Below, piece after piece: positions 25,598-34,103 of a DNA stretch of 64,000 bases; the stretch's first letter is position 1, and every line of letters begins with the position of its first letter. Origin of the DNA: Brasilonema angustatum HA4187-MV1 (GTDB lineage: Bacteria > Cyanobacteriota > Cyanobacteriia > Cyanobacteriales > Nostocaceae); contig JAHHGV010000031.1 in NCBI GenBank assembly GCA_019359695.1, positions 1-64,000 of the forward strand. Reading direction: 5' to 3'. The notes under the pieces were generated by a model. That model saw nothing but the letters and a program-made list of their open reading frames with translations. It made no database searches and was not told the DNA's origin. The position numbers and the translations under genes were made by a program.

Positions 25598-26332
25598 ATG
25601 TTGAACAAAAAAGAAAATTATCCTATGCATGACCGAATAAGATTACATGAGCCACAGGGCGAACATGATGAGCACAGACACGGACACCATCCTCACAGAG
25701 GAGAAGGTGGACGCAGAGGCAGAGGAGGACCTCCCAATCCAGAGGGCGAACATGATGAGCACAGACACGGACACCATCCTCACAGAGGAGAAGGCGGACG
25801 CAGAGGCAGAGGAGGACCTCCCAGAAGAGGAGAGGGCAAAGTCCGGCGTGGTGAGGCGCGTTACCTACTTCTTGACGCACTGCGCGACGAACCCAAACAC
25901 GGGTATGAGATTATCAAAGCGCTGGAAGAGCGATCGTCTGGACAGTACGCCCCTAGCCCTGGCACAGTCTATCCAACCCTGCAATATCTAGAAGATATGG
26001 GGCTGGTGCGTGCCGATCAAGAAGCCGCGCGGCGCGTCTATCATCTAACCGATACTGGTCGAACCGAGTTGGAGGTTCACGCGCAGGAAGTGGAAGCTTT
26101 TTGGGCGCGATTTACTGAACCTAAGACATCTGACGCCATTCGAGCCGAAATCGGTTTTCTGGAGGACGAATTAGAACACTTGATGCGGACAGTATGGGGC
26201 GGCTTACGAAATGCCCTGAACCGAGATGATCAAAAGACAGTCCGTCGTGTCCGCGAAGTGATTGAACACTCCCAAAATGAGGTGCGGCGCATCCTTACAG
26301 AACCCGACAGCTTAAGAGACAATCAGGAATAA
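25598..26332 (+). CDS. PadR-family regulator with duplicated His-rich N-terminus (YqjI/NfeR-like)
   Basis: 244 residues. The N-terminal 75 residues hold two near-identical 29-residue units (GEHDEHRHGHHPHRGEGGRR, then GRGGPP) rich in His, Gly and Arg. A PadR winged-helix domain follows (ARYLLLDALRDEPKHGYEIIKAL, YAPSPGTVYPTLQYLEDMGLV, RRVYHLTDTGR), then a C-terminal dimer helix. E. coli YqjI (NfeR) has the same plan: a His-rich metal-binding extension on a PadR domain, derepressed by nickel. A metal-responsive repressor is therefore a reasonable inference. A second in-frame ATG at 25625 could be the true start. The gene is followed by trmB 62 bp later. Confidence 0.85.
   Translation: MLNKKENYPMHDRIRLHEPQGEHDEHRHGHHPHRGEGGRRGRGGPPNPEGEHDEHRHGHHPHRGEGGRRGRGGPPRRGEGKVRRGEARYLLLDALRDEPKHGYEIIKALEERSSGQYAPSPGTVYPTLQYLEDMGLVRADQEAARRVYHLTDTGRTELEVHAQEVEAFWARFTEPKTSDAIRAEIGFLEDELEHLMRTVWGGLRNALNRDDQKTVRRVREVIEHSQNEVRRILTEPDSLRDNQE
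25656..25824 (+). repeat. Tandem 87-bp in-frame duplication inside the padR gene
   Basis: Units begin AGGGCGAACATGATGAGCAC at 25656 and 25743. They differ at one base in the visible core (AAGGTGG against AAGGCGG). Near identity points to a recent duplication of the metal-binding segment. Confidence 0.85.
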
Positions 26333-26394
26333 CCGTATTTTTTTGATTGTTTTTGATTGACAGATATTGGGTTTGGTGAAAAGGAGAGTCAATT

Positions 26395-27033
26395 TTGGCA
26401 TTTGTTAGAGTCCGTCAACACGTTAATCCGCTTGCGCAAAAGTATCAAACACTGATCAATCCCCTAGACTGGGAAAAAGTTTACGCCAAGCCAAAAGCAC
26501 CGCTACATCTGGATATTGGATCTGCACGAGGGCGCTTTTTGTTAAGTATGGCGAAAATTGAACCAGACTGGAATTTTCTAGGTTTAGAAATTCGGGAACC
26601 TTTGGTAGTGGAAGCGAATAAGTGGCGGGATGAGTTGGGACTGACAAATCTCCATTATGTGTTTTGCAATGTGAATAACTCATTGCGATCGCTTTTCTCT
26701 TCCTTACCTAAAGAAAGTCTACAACGCGTCACAATTCAATTTCCCGACCCCTGGTTTAAAAACCGCCATGCAAAACGGCGAGTCGTCCAACCAGAATTAG
26801 TTGCAGAACTGGCAGAATTTATAGTACCTGGGGGTATTGTATTTTTGCAATCGGATATTGAGTTTGTGGCGATGGAGATGTGCGATCGCTTTACAAATCA
26901 TCCCGCTATTCAAAGACTTGGTACAGGAGAATGGCTAGCCCAAAATCCGCTACCAGTTTCCACAGAACGAGAGATAGGGACAATCAACAAGGGTGAACCT
27001 GTTTATCGTGCTTTGTTTGAAAAAGTGAGATGA
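26395..27033 (+). CDS. trmB: tRNA (guanine-N7-)-methyltransferase
   Basis: 212 residues. Methylates G46 of tRNA using AdoMet. Motifs: [15 protein letters not shown] (AdoMet site), [11 protein letters not shown], and [22 protein letters not shown], the family hallmark. The start is a TTG at 26395, preceded by AAGGAGAG at 26381-26388; no ATG is placed better. Full length for the family. Confidence 0.93.
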   Translation: MAFVRVRQHVNPLAQKYQTLINPLDWEKVYAKPKAPLHLDIGSARGRFLLSMAKIEPDWNFLGLEIREPLVVEANKWRDELGLTNLHYVFCNVNNSLRSLFSSLPKESLQRVTIQFPDPWFKNRHAKRRVVQPELVAELAEFIVPGGIVFLQSDIEFVAMEMCDRFTNHPAIQRLGTGEWLAQNPLPVSTEREIGTINKGEPVYRALFEKVR

Positions 27034-27730
27034 ACGGGGAGAAGTTCTTGATTTGGTAATACGTCTCACTTAGGGTGCACAGATGGTTTTGACTTGCCCA
27101 CTGATTAACTCGAAATTGCGGTAGTGTGTAGCGCCACCGCAATTTTAGAGTGCTTGGATAAGCCGAACGCTTGACGCTACGCACATCGCCTGAATCAGTG
27201 GTTGCTTTTGACCCAGAATTTGATCATCCCCAATTTGGGTGTAAAGAAATTGTATTTAATTTTCATAGAACCTTGCGGTAGGTGGGAAACTCAGAGTCTT
27301 TAGACCTGAGAGGAAAACGACACGAGCGACTTTAGTCGCCTTGTTCCATTACCGCCTTGGGGTTACTTAAATTGGTGTGCTTTTGTAATACACTTTCAAT
27401 GGGACAGTTACCATTCCAATTTGTTCGCCCTGTACGCATAACGGTTTTGCTCCGTAGAGCCTTCCCTTGCGGGAGTAAAGTTAGCTTCGACAATGTTAAC
27501 GGTCGGTACTTTCTGAAAGACACTGACTTAACCCAATAAATCTGTTTAATCCTTCAGTTCTAGAGCAAGGAACTAGCTTCGCATCCCTTGGTAGGTCTTT
27601 AACTCTTGCCGTTAACGTAGTTCAATTAAAAACTTAGTCTGGTCAACTGTAGTCAAAGTCTTAGGCTAGAAGCCCAGTGTCTTTAGACCTGGGTTGTTGA
27701 CTAATCTTACAATTCCTCCCCAGAGGCTGA
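27034..27730. other. Intergenic region holding an IS200/IS605-derived fragment
   Basis: No intact gene. Its right two thirds (27285-27700) is the IS-derived element described separately. The left part, next to trmB, shows nothing. Confidence 0.55.
27285..27700 (-). mobile_element. Non-autonomous IS200/IS605-type element without transposase gene
   Basis: Both ends carry a hairpin with the same core: CTCAG-a-GTCTTTAGAC-CTGAG at 27290-27310 and CCCAG-t-GTCTTTAGAC-CTGGG at 27673-27693, in the same orientation. IS200/IS605 ends are subterminal hairpins, not inverted repeats. The inner about 360 bp has no tnpA or tnpB frame, but read on the minus strand it resembles the structured region found at tnpB 3' ends (omega RNA) in cyanobacteria as I recall. 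Boundaries are approximate. Confidence 0.5.
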
Positions 27731-28705
27731 CTAATTTGGAGAAAGACCTTTTGATTCTAACCATTCATGGTTGAAGATGCGTGACTGGTAACGGGAACCG
27801 CTGTCACATAAGATAGTAACAATAGTGTGTCCTGGTCCCATTTGTTTTGCTAAAGCAACAGCTGCTGCGACATTTATACCTGTAGAACCACCCATGAATA
27901 AGCCATCTTTCCGTAGTAACTGATAAACAACCTTTATAGCTTCGTTGTCATCAATCTGGACAGCGTCATCACTAGGCGCGCCTTCCATATTGGCGGTGAT
28001 ACGACTATTGCCAATGCCTTCAGTAATAGAATTACCTTCAATATTGATTTCGCCTGTTTTAATGTAGCTGTAAAGTCCGCTGCCTTTTGGGTCAGCTACA
28101 ACACACTTAATTGCTGGATTTTTTTCTTTCAAATACATTGCTACACCAGCAAAAGTTCCACCAGTGCCTGTTGAAGCGACCCAAGCGTCAACTTTACCAT
28201 CTGTTTGTGCCCAAATTTCTGGCCCTGTGGTTTCGTAATGGGCGTGGCGGTTTGCTAAGTTATCAAACTGATTTGCCCAAATAGCATTTTCCATTTCGCC
28301 AGCTACTCTACCAGAGAGTTTGACATAATTGTTGGGGTCTTTATAGGGTACAGCTGACACAGGGCGAACTTCTGCACCTAATGCCCTCAAAGCATCCATT
28401 TTCTCTTGGGATTGAGTGTCAGGAATTATAATCAGGCATTTATAACCTTTGGCGTTGCATATATGTGCCAATCCAATGCCGGTATTACCAGCTGTTCCTT
28501 CTACGACTGTGCCACCAGGTTTTAGTAAACCTTTTTCTTCGGCATCTTGAATAATATAAAGTGCTGCCCTATCTTTCACGGAACCACCAGGGTTGAGAAA
28601 TTCTGCTTTACCAAGAATTTCACACCCAGTTTCGTCACTAAAGCTGTTTAAACGAATAAGTGGTGTTTGACCTACAGTATCTACAAAGCCGTTTCTGATA
28701 TCCAT
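27731..28705 (-). CDS. cysK: Cysteine synthase A (O-acetylserine sulfhydrylase)
   Basis: 324 residues. Makes cysteine from O-acetylserine and sulfide with PLP. The PLP lysine is K44 in NPGGSVKDRAA, the substrate loop is EGTAGNTGIG, the phosphate cup is STGTGGTFAGV, and GGSTGINVAAAVALA follows. No CBS domain. Paralogues are common in cyanobacteria. An IS-derived fragment begins 30 bp beyond its stop codon. Confidence 0.92.
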   Translation of the reverse strand: MDIRNGFVDTVGQTPLIRLNSFSDETGCEILGKAEFLNPGGSVKDRAALYIIQDAEEKGLLKPGGTVVEGTAGNTGIGLAHICNAKGYKCLIIIPDTQSQEKMDALRALGAEVRPVSAVPYKDPNNYVKLSGRVAGEMENAIWANQFDNLANRHAHYETTGPEIWAQTDGKVDAWVASTGTGGTFAGVAMYLKEKNPAIKCVVADPKGSGLYSYIKTGEINIEGNSITEGIGNSRITANMEGAPSDDAVQIDDNEAIKVVYQLLRKDGLFMGGSTGINVAAAVALAKQMGPGHTIVTILCDSGSRYQSRIFNHEWLESKGLSPN

Positions 28706-29129
28706 GTTTAAACTTCTTGGTGGAGACTATACTTTTGGTCATCAGGCGTGAGACCTTGTTGACCCTATACTGATTTTAGAGAGGTCTTTGTTCTAAGATT
28801 CAGACTTTAGCCCTACACATTCAAAAATTTTCAAACGTCAATCAGTCACTGCAGTCTACTGTTAATCCTAAGCTAAAGTACAGCAGCTGTACCATGCTGA
28901 AATTTTTATAAACATTCTTCTCACGTTTTTTTACATTTGTCACAATTTAGGAGACAAGAGGGCAGTTATTATACGTGTAAGTACTGGTAAAAAAATTGTT
29001 GATATCTTCAATCTTAGCCCATATTTATGGATATCTTACAGGAGATGATATAAAAGGGGGTGATACCTCGCTAGTCAACGAAAATTTACATTTAAGTTTC
29101 TAAGCTAAGTCTTGTAGATAGCAAATATC
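28706..29129. other. Divergent intergenic region of cysK and the hybrid kinase
   Basis: AT-rich, 424 bp, with no recognisable gene, riboswitch or repeat. It must contain both promoters. Confidence 0.45.
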
Positions 29130-31406
29130 ATGCTTCGCATACTCCTAATCGATAACAAGTTTGATGTGCACTTGTCGATAACACAGCAACTCAAGCAAGA
29201 GTTTTCTTCCATAGAAGTTACCTCAATTATTCATGCTAAGAGTTTTGAGGAAGCGCTAGCAGTAGGTGATTTTGATATTGCAATTACTGACTACTCTCTA
29301 CAGTGGACTAATGGCTTAGAGGTTTTAAAAACCATTAAAACTAAATATCCAAACTGTCCTGTGATTATGTACACTGATAGCGGCAACGAAGAAATTGCTG
29401 TCTTAGGGATAAAGTCTGGGCTAAGTGATTATGTCTTAAAGGGAAAGCCAGATCTGCTTGTGATTGCAATTAGGGAAAGTTTAGAAAAGCAGACATCACT
29501 TGACGAGTATGCTGTTGCTGTTGAGCAATTACGAATCAGTGAAGAGCGTTTAGACCTGGCAATGGAAGCTGCTCATCTGGGCACTTGGGACTGGAACGTA
29601 CCAACAAATCAAGTAATTTGGTCTAAAAATCATGAAAAATTATTTGGTTTACCATCAGGAAGCTTTCTAGGAAGTTATGAAGGATTTCTTTCCTGCGTTC
29701 ATCCAGAAGACAGAGAACAAGTTTCTGAAGCTGTTACTTCTGCCATGAATGCAAAAACAGACTACAAGAATGAATTTCGCGTTCTTTGGTCTGATGGAAG
29801 CGTTCATTGGATCTTAGGTAAAGGTAATTTTTTTTATGATAATACAGGTCAGCTTATGCGCATGATTGGAGTGGTGTTGGACATCACTGAGCGCAAGCAG
29901 CGGGAAGAAGAACTGGAGCGAGCAAATCGCTTAAAAGATGAATTTCTTGCGATTGTTTCCCACGAACTTCGCACTCCTTTAAACGCAATTTTAGGTTGGG
30001 CACAGTTATTACGTAGCCGCAACTTTGATGAAGCAACTAGAAATCATAGTTTAGAAATTATTGAACGCAGTGCCCTTCAACAGAACCAGTTAATTGATGA
30101 TATTCTTGATACTTCTCGCTTAATGCGAGGGCAAATGCAGCTATCTATATCTCCTATCAATTTAGTCAGTGTGATTGAGAACGCGCTCAATACTATAAAG
30201 TTATCAGCAGAAGAAAAATCCATTACTTTGGAATCCGTACAAGAGTGCTCAGTCGCGGTAGTGATGGGAGATGAAAATCGCTTGTATCAAATTGTTTGGA
30301 ATTTACTTTCCAATGCAATAAAGTTCACCCCAGTGGAAGGACGAGTGAAAGTGAGGCTGTCAATTAGCGCTGAGTCAAACTCTTGTGACTCACCACTCAA
30401 AACTCAACAACAAGAATCCTATGCCACTTACGACAACCGAGAGCTTGAGGCTTCCGACGAAGGAGGCAGCCTAGATGAATTCCGCGACTTGAACCGACTA
30501 AAGTTGGAGTTAAAAGACTTGGGGCTTTCCATTCCTAAGGGTTGGGGGGCTTCGGGGTGCTTGCTTCCAAGCTCCCTTGGGATTTCCTCCAAATACCCTA
30601 CGCGAACACAGTCCCCTAGGGCGGAATATCCACCTGCAGGGCTGCTTCACTCCAACACAGTGGCTGCTCAAGGCTCAGAACCTTCCGAGGTTCTGAGCGG
30701 AGTAAACTTCGGCTCAAACAACTCTTGGCAACACACTGGCTTCTGGGCAGTCATTCAAGTCAGCGATACTGGTGAGGGCATCAATTCTGAGTTTCTACCT
30801 TATGTGTTTGAACACTTTCGTCAAGCTGATAGCACAATGACACGTTCCAATAATGGACTTGGTTTGGGATTAGCGATTGTTCGGCATCTCGTGGAATTGC
30901 ACGGGGGTAGAGTTACAGCAGAAAGTCAAGGAAAAGCAAAAGGAGCAACCTTTACTGTCAAGCTGCCACTTGTAGAAGTGAATACACAACAGCGAAAAGT
31001 CACTCGTGAAATAACTTCTGATCACTCACACCTAAATGACGTACAAATCCTTCTGGTCGATGATGATACTGATAATTTGGAACTACTCGAAGAAATTTTG
31101 CAAGGTGCAGGCGCAAAGGTGGTCGCTGTTCCATCCGCCAATGCAGCTTTACAAGTTATGAAAGACTTCAAATTTGATGTACTCATTAGTGACATTGGAA
31201 TGCCACAAACGAGTGGTCATGCTTTGATTCGTCAAGTCAGGCTCAAGGAGGTGGGGCAAACCCAGAGAATTCCCGCTGTTGCACTCACTGCTTATAGCAG
31301 AGAAGAAGACAAACTTGAAGCACTGGAGGCAGGATTTCACATTTTCTTGCCCAAGCCAGTTAACCCTGTAGATTTAATGGGTGCAATATCTAGTCTTTTG
31401 GAATAA
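29130..31406 (+). CDS. Hybrid histidine kinase: REC-PAS-HisKA-HATPase-REC
   Basis: 758 residues with no membrane segments. Domains: N-terminal receiver (2-120, phospho-acceptor D54 in ITDYSL), PAS (about 136-255, LGTWDWNVPTN..WSKNHEKLFGL), HisKA with H278 in IVSHELRTPLNAILGW, HATPase (N box NLLSNAIKFTP at 391-401; G1 box DTGEGI from D546; GLGLGLAIVRHLVELHGG), and C-terminal receiver with D688 in LISDIGMP. The N box and G1 box are about 155 residues apart instead of about 35-40. The extra stretch (about 415-535) is low-complexity and Ser/Gly/Leu-rich, and at the DNA level contains palindromes, so it looks like an in-frame repeat insertion. The kinase may still fold if this is a loop. Confidence 0.88.
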   Translation: MLRILLIDNKFDVHLSITQQLKQEFSSIEVTSIIHAKSFEEALAVGDFDIAITDYSLQWTNGLEVLKTIKTKYPNCPVIMYTDSGNEEIAVLGIKSGLSDYVLKGKPDLLVIAIRESLEKQTSLDEYAVAVEQLRISEERLDLAMEAAHLGTWDWNVPTNQVIWSKNHEKLFGLPSGSFLGSYEGFLSCVHPEDREQVSEAVTSAMNAKTDYKNEFRVLWSDGSVHWILGKGNFFYDNTGQLMRMIGVVLDITERKQREEELERANRLKDEFLAIVSHELRTPLNAILGWAQLLRSRNFDEATRNHSLEIIERSALQQNQLIDDILDTSRLMRGQMQLSISPINLVSVIENALNTIKLSAEEKSITLESVQECSVAVVMGDENRLYQIVWNLLSNAIKFTPVEGRVKVRLSISAESNSCDSPLKTQQQESYATYDNRELEASDEGGSLDEFRDLNRLKLELKDLGLSIPKGWGASGCLLPSSLGISSKYPTRTQSPRAEYPPAGLLHSNTVAAQGSEPSEVLSGVNFGSNNSWQHTGFWAVIQVSDTGEGINSEFLPYVFEHFRQADSTMTRSNNGLGLGLAIVRHLVELHGGRVTAESQGKAKGATFTVKLPLVEVNTQQRKVTREITSDHSHLNDVQILLVDDDTDNLELLEEILQGAGAKVVAVPSANAALQVMKDFKFDVLISDIGMPQTSGHALIRQVRLKEVGQTQRIPAVALTAYSREEDKLEALEAGFHIFLPKPVNPVDLMGAISSLLE
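30370..30735 (+). repeat. Repeat-derived in-frame insertion inside the kinase ATPase domain
   Basis: The region codes for non-conserved Ser/Gly/Leu-rich sequence between the N and G1 boxes. It contains a perfect 11-bp hairpin at 30673-30698 (GCTCAGAACCT, 4-nt loop, AGGTTCTGAGC) and other short palindromic pieces. Both the composition and the structure differ from the rest of the gene and resemble intergenic palindromic repeats. Confidence 0.6.
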
Positions 31407-31906
31407 GAAGAGAAAACTCAACAACTCCACAGTAATTTGCATGCACGAAGCCAACCCAACGCCTAACGAGAATCCAGTTGAGGAGAGCGGGAAACGTCGG
31501 TGTAGAGTTGCATCTATCCCGGACGGGTTCGGCAGTTGCTAAGAAAGCGGGAAGCCCTCCGGGGATGACCTTCGGTCACGCTGCGATAGCCGTAAGGCGT
31601 GGCGGAACGCCATAGAGCGGGGGTTCGCAATCGACGGGAAGCGGAGCCACTGCGTTGGACGGGTTTCCCGGCTTGAAGCAAGTGGCGTCCAAGACTGCGA
31701 CCCCCTCATCGCCTCCGGCGTCTACAAGTCGGGAAACCCGACGGCACATGCTTCAAGTCGGCATAGCCGCCCAACGCACTGCCTCCCCAACGCACTGCCT
31801 CACAGCAACGCAGCCTGGTACACCACTTGCTACAAGGACGGAGCCGATACTACTCACCTACGGAGGGTTTCCTTGTGGAGCTTACGCTCCCCAAGGCAGT
31901 GGCTCC
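31407..31906. repeat. GC-rich intergenic repeat cluster
   Basis: 500 bp between the kinase and dedA genes, packed with inverted and direct repeats. CGGGTTTCCCGGCTTG (31660-31675) is inverted at 31725-31740 with one mismatch. CCAACGCACTGCCTC is repeated directly at 31771-31785 and 31787-31801. Small hairpins such as GACCTTCGGTC also occur. A 107-codon open frame across it (from 31655) reads only repeats and is rejected. Confidence 0.7.
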
Positions 31907-32539
31907 TCATCTCCCTATCTCCTCACCTTCCTTTTGCCGCGACTCCAACCATATGGGCACAGCAATCACAGCAGCTAGAATCAGCAATGCTAAAATTGCA
32001 AATTGACTAACCCAAGTAACTAATTGTTCCAGGGAAATGATTCTTCCAGCAAAGAAAGCAAGTGTCACCATAACACTAGCCCAGGCGATCGATCCTGCGA
32101 GGTTGTATATCATGAATTTGCCAAAGGACATCTCAACAATTCCAGCAAGTGGTGCGGCAAAAATTCGCAGCAAAGCTAGAAAACGTCCAAAAAACACTGC
32201 TTTAGAAGCATTCTCGCTAAATTGTTCTCTTATAATCAAAAGTCTAGCTTCAGAAACCCTAAACAATCTACCTAGGCGCACAAGCAAAGACCAGCCGCCA
32301 GTTCTACCAATCCAATAACCACAGATACCTCCCATAACAGCACCTGAAATGGCGTCACCCAGAACTAGCCAGTAACTAAGTTCCTTACTGCCAGCAAGAA
32401 AGCCCCCAACCAAAGTGACGGTTTCACCTGGAAGAGGAATCCCTAAATTCTCCAACAATATTCCCAAAAAAATTGCCCAATATCCATATTCATGAGCAAC
32501 TTTCTGGATGTTTTCTAGTGATATAAATTCAAGAGACAT
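31907..32539 (-). CDS. DedA family (VTT domain) membrane protein
   Basis: 210 residues with four to five membrane segments. Signatures include ENLGIPLPGETVTLVGGFLAG near the N terminus and FFGRFLALLRIFAAPLAGIVEMS in the middle, typical of DedA/SNARE-associated proteins, some of which scramble or flip lipid carriers such as undecaprenyl phosphate. The C-terminal tail is charged (ESRQKEGEEIGR). Single gene. Confidence 0.9.
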   Translation of the reverse strand: MSLEFISLENIQKVAHEYGYWAIFLGILLENLGIPLPGETVTLVGGFLAGSKELSYWLVLGDAISGAVMGGICGYWIGRTGGWSLLVRLGRLFRVSEARLLIIREQFSENASKAVFFGRFLALLRIFAAPLAGIVEMSFGKFMIYNLAGSIAWASVMVTLAFFAGRIISLEQLVTWVSQFAILALLILAAVIAVPIWLESRQKEGEEIGR

Positions 32540-32995
32540 CCAGCTCCGTTATCTTTACAAATTTTTACTTTTATTCTATGTTGACTCTTTTGTGGGCTAG
32601 GTGTCAATTGCGTCGTTCTACAAAATTCCGAATCCAGAGTCAAAAATTAATAGTTGCTATTGATTTTTGACTCTTGCTGCTTAAAATACCACATCCGTAC
32701 ACTTACTAGCCTTAAACAATTTCTTTTTATATAAAATTTATATTTTCATGAGGAAATTGTAAAAATTTGGTAAAAGATACGGTTGTTACCGAAATTATCA
32801 TATGGTTATGCCTATATTGGGTAAAGTCAGGACAAATTATACGGCATAAATACTGAAATTCTCTGTCTTAACCCAATCGCTGCGAGTTTCCAGGAAACTG
32901 AATTAAGCAGCATTTTTTACGGTTAAGAGAAGATCAGCAGTTGTGTCTGTTTTCTGCATTTTTTGTAACAATGTTTCAACTACCCAGTAAGATTC
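32540..32995. other. Intergenic region upstream of dedA and the STAS gene
   Basis: Divergent promoter region. It contains one 12-bp inverted repeat (AGAGTCAAAAAT at 32636-32647 and ATTTTTGACTCT at 32663-32674). No gene seen. Confidence 0.5.
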
Positions 32996-33349
32996 ATGAC
33001 TATCACATCAAATTGTCAAGTTGTTTTGTTTAAACCCGAAGGACGTATAGACTTACAGGGTGGTATCGCTCTTAGCGAAAAAATGTCCGCCATAGTTCCT
33101 CAGCGTAATCAACTCTGGGTTATTGACCTAGTCAAAGTTGATTTCATGGATAGTTCTGGCTTAGTTTCCCTAGTCAAAAGCTTAAAGTTGGCACGTCAAA
33201 GTGGTTGTCGCTTCGTTCTTTGCAATGTTCAAGATCCCGTTAGGTTAGTTTTGGAACTGACTCAGCTAGATTCAGTATTTGAAATCTTTCACAATTACGA
33301 AGACATTTTCACCGTTATTCAAGAAAAAAGTTTAGTTACAGTCGCTTGA
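32996..33349 (+). CDS. STAS-domain protein (anti-sigma factor antagonist type)
   Basis: 117 residues, a single STAS domain: VVLFKPEGRIDLQGGIALSEKM, WVIDLVKVDFMDSSGLVSLVKSLKLA with the usual phosphorylatable Ser in DSSG, and CNVQDPVRLVLELTQLDSVFEIF. SpoIIAA-like proteins of this size bind anti-sigma or switch kinases and are controlled by serine phosphorylation. No partner kinase or phosphatase is nearby. The stop region overlaps the convergent downstream gene by 14 bp. Confidence 0.9.
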   Translation: MTITSNCQVVLFKPEGRIDLQGGIALSEKMSAIVPQRNQLWVIDLVKVDFMDSSGLVSLVKSLKLARQSGCRFVLCNVQDPVRLVLELTQLDSVFEIFHNYEDIFTVIQEKSLVTVA

Positions 33350-34103
33350 AACCAGATTGGGCGATGGGAATGATATTCAAGTCGAGTAGCGGCTTGGCTG
33401 TAAGGCAATACCAATGGCAGGTGAATAAATCTGGCTTTTGAACACCAACGCTACTCAAAGCAGGTGCAGTGGGAAATGGCCAAAGACGGTCAAAATAAAT
33501 TTCACTTTTTTTCAGTCCAAACTGTATCAAATATGTAGCCGGTGGTGCTAATAAAAATTGCAGGAGATTATGTGCCATGTAATACAAGCTTTGACGCAAC
33601 ACATCTGATAAATGTAGAGGTTGGTAATAAGTTAAGTCAGACGCCAGTAAATTATCTGGTAATTTTTCTCCATTGAATTCCTCTGCTAAAGTAATAGCCT
33701 CACCATACAGAGGTCCATAAGCCGTCAGAACCACTGGCAACCAATAACTACCATCGCCAATGGCTACTTGCATGTGTTGTGCTAATTTGTGACGTAACCC
33801 AGGAATATCCCGACAAGCTTTAATAATTCCTTCAAACGGCACTACCAGATTTTCAGGCAAACAGAGGGTTAAAGGGCAATAAATAATCTCCTGCAATTCG
33901 GAAGACGTTTGTAAATCCCAGGGCTGGAATCCCAGTCGTTGGTCAATAGAAGTCAGATTATTCACCGCAACCACTTGTACGGAGGTTGCTTGCGTCCCGT
34001 CTTCAGCAATCGCCATCTCTATTGCAGATAACATCCTGCTTACGGTGGGAGATTGTATGATTTCTCTCCCATCGGATTCGATTACTACTAAGACTTTACG
34101 CAT
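33336..34103 (-). CDS. Conserved hypothetical protein
   Basis: 255 residues, family not recognised. It starts with a beta strand and a charged region (MRKVLVVIESDGREIIQSPTVSRML) and contains TSVQVVAVNNL, a cysteine/proline-rich stretch (IYCPLTLCLPENLVVPFEGIIKACRD) and hydrophobic helices (LSDVLRQSLYYMAHNLLQFLL). No clear membrane span or catalytic motif. It overlaps the upstream coiled-coil gene by 8 bp, so the two are translationally coupled and probably act together. Confidence 0.7.
   Translation of the reverse strand: MRKVLVVIESDGREIIQSPTVSRMLSAIEMAIAEDGTQATSVQVVAVNNLTSIDQRLGFQPWDLQTSSELQEIIYCPLTLCLPENLVVPFEGIIKACRDIPGLRHKLAQHMQVAIGDGSYWLPVVLTAYGPLYGEAITLAEEFNGEKLPDNLLASDLTYYQPLHLSDVLRQSLYYMAHNLLQFLLAPPATYLIQFGLKKSEIYFDRLWPFPTAPALSSVGVQKPDLFTCHWYCLTAKPLLDLNIIPIAQSGFKRL

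Noticed and set aside
25623-25991. Two alternative open frames over the padR N-terminal repeat
   Set aside because: The tandem duplication keeps several frames open; only the padR frame leads into a conserved domain.
27332-27539. About 60-codon open frames on both strands in the IS-derived fragment
   Set aside because: Neither shows TnpA or TnpB motifs; the region is better explained as non-coding IS end/RNA sequence.
31655-31978. 107-codon open frame in the repeat cluster
   Set aside because: It reads through inverted and direct repeats and into the dedA antisense; no protein-like pattern.
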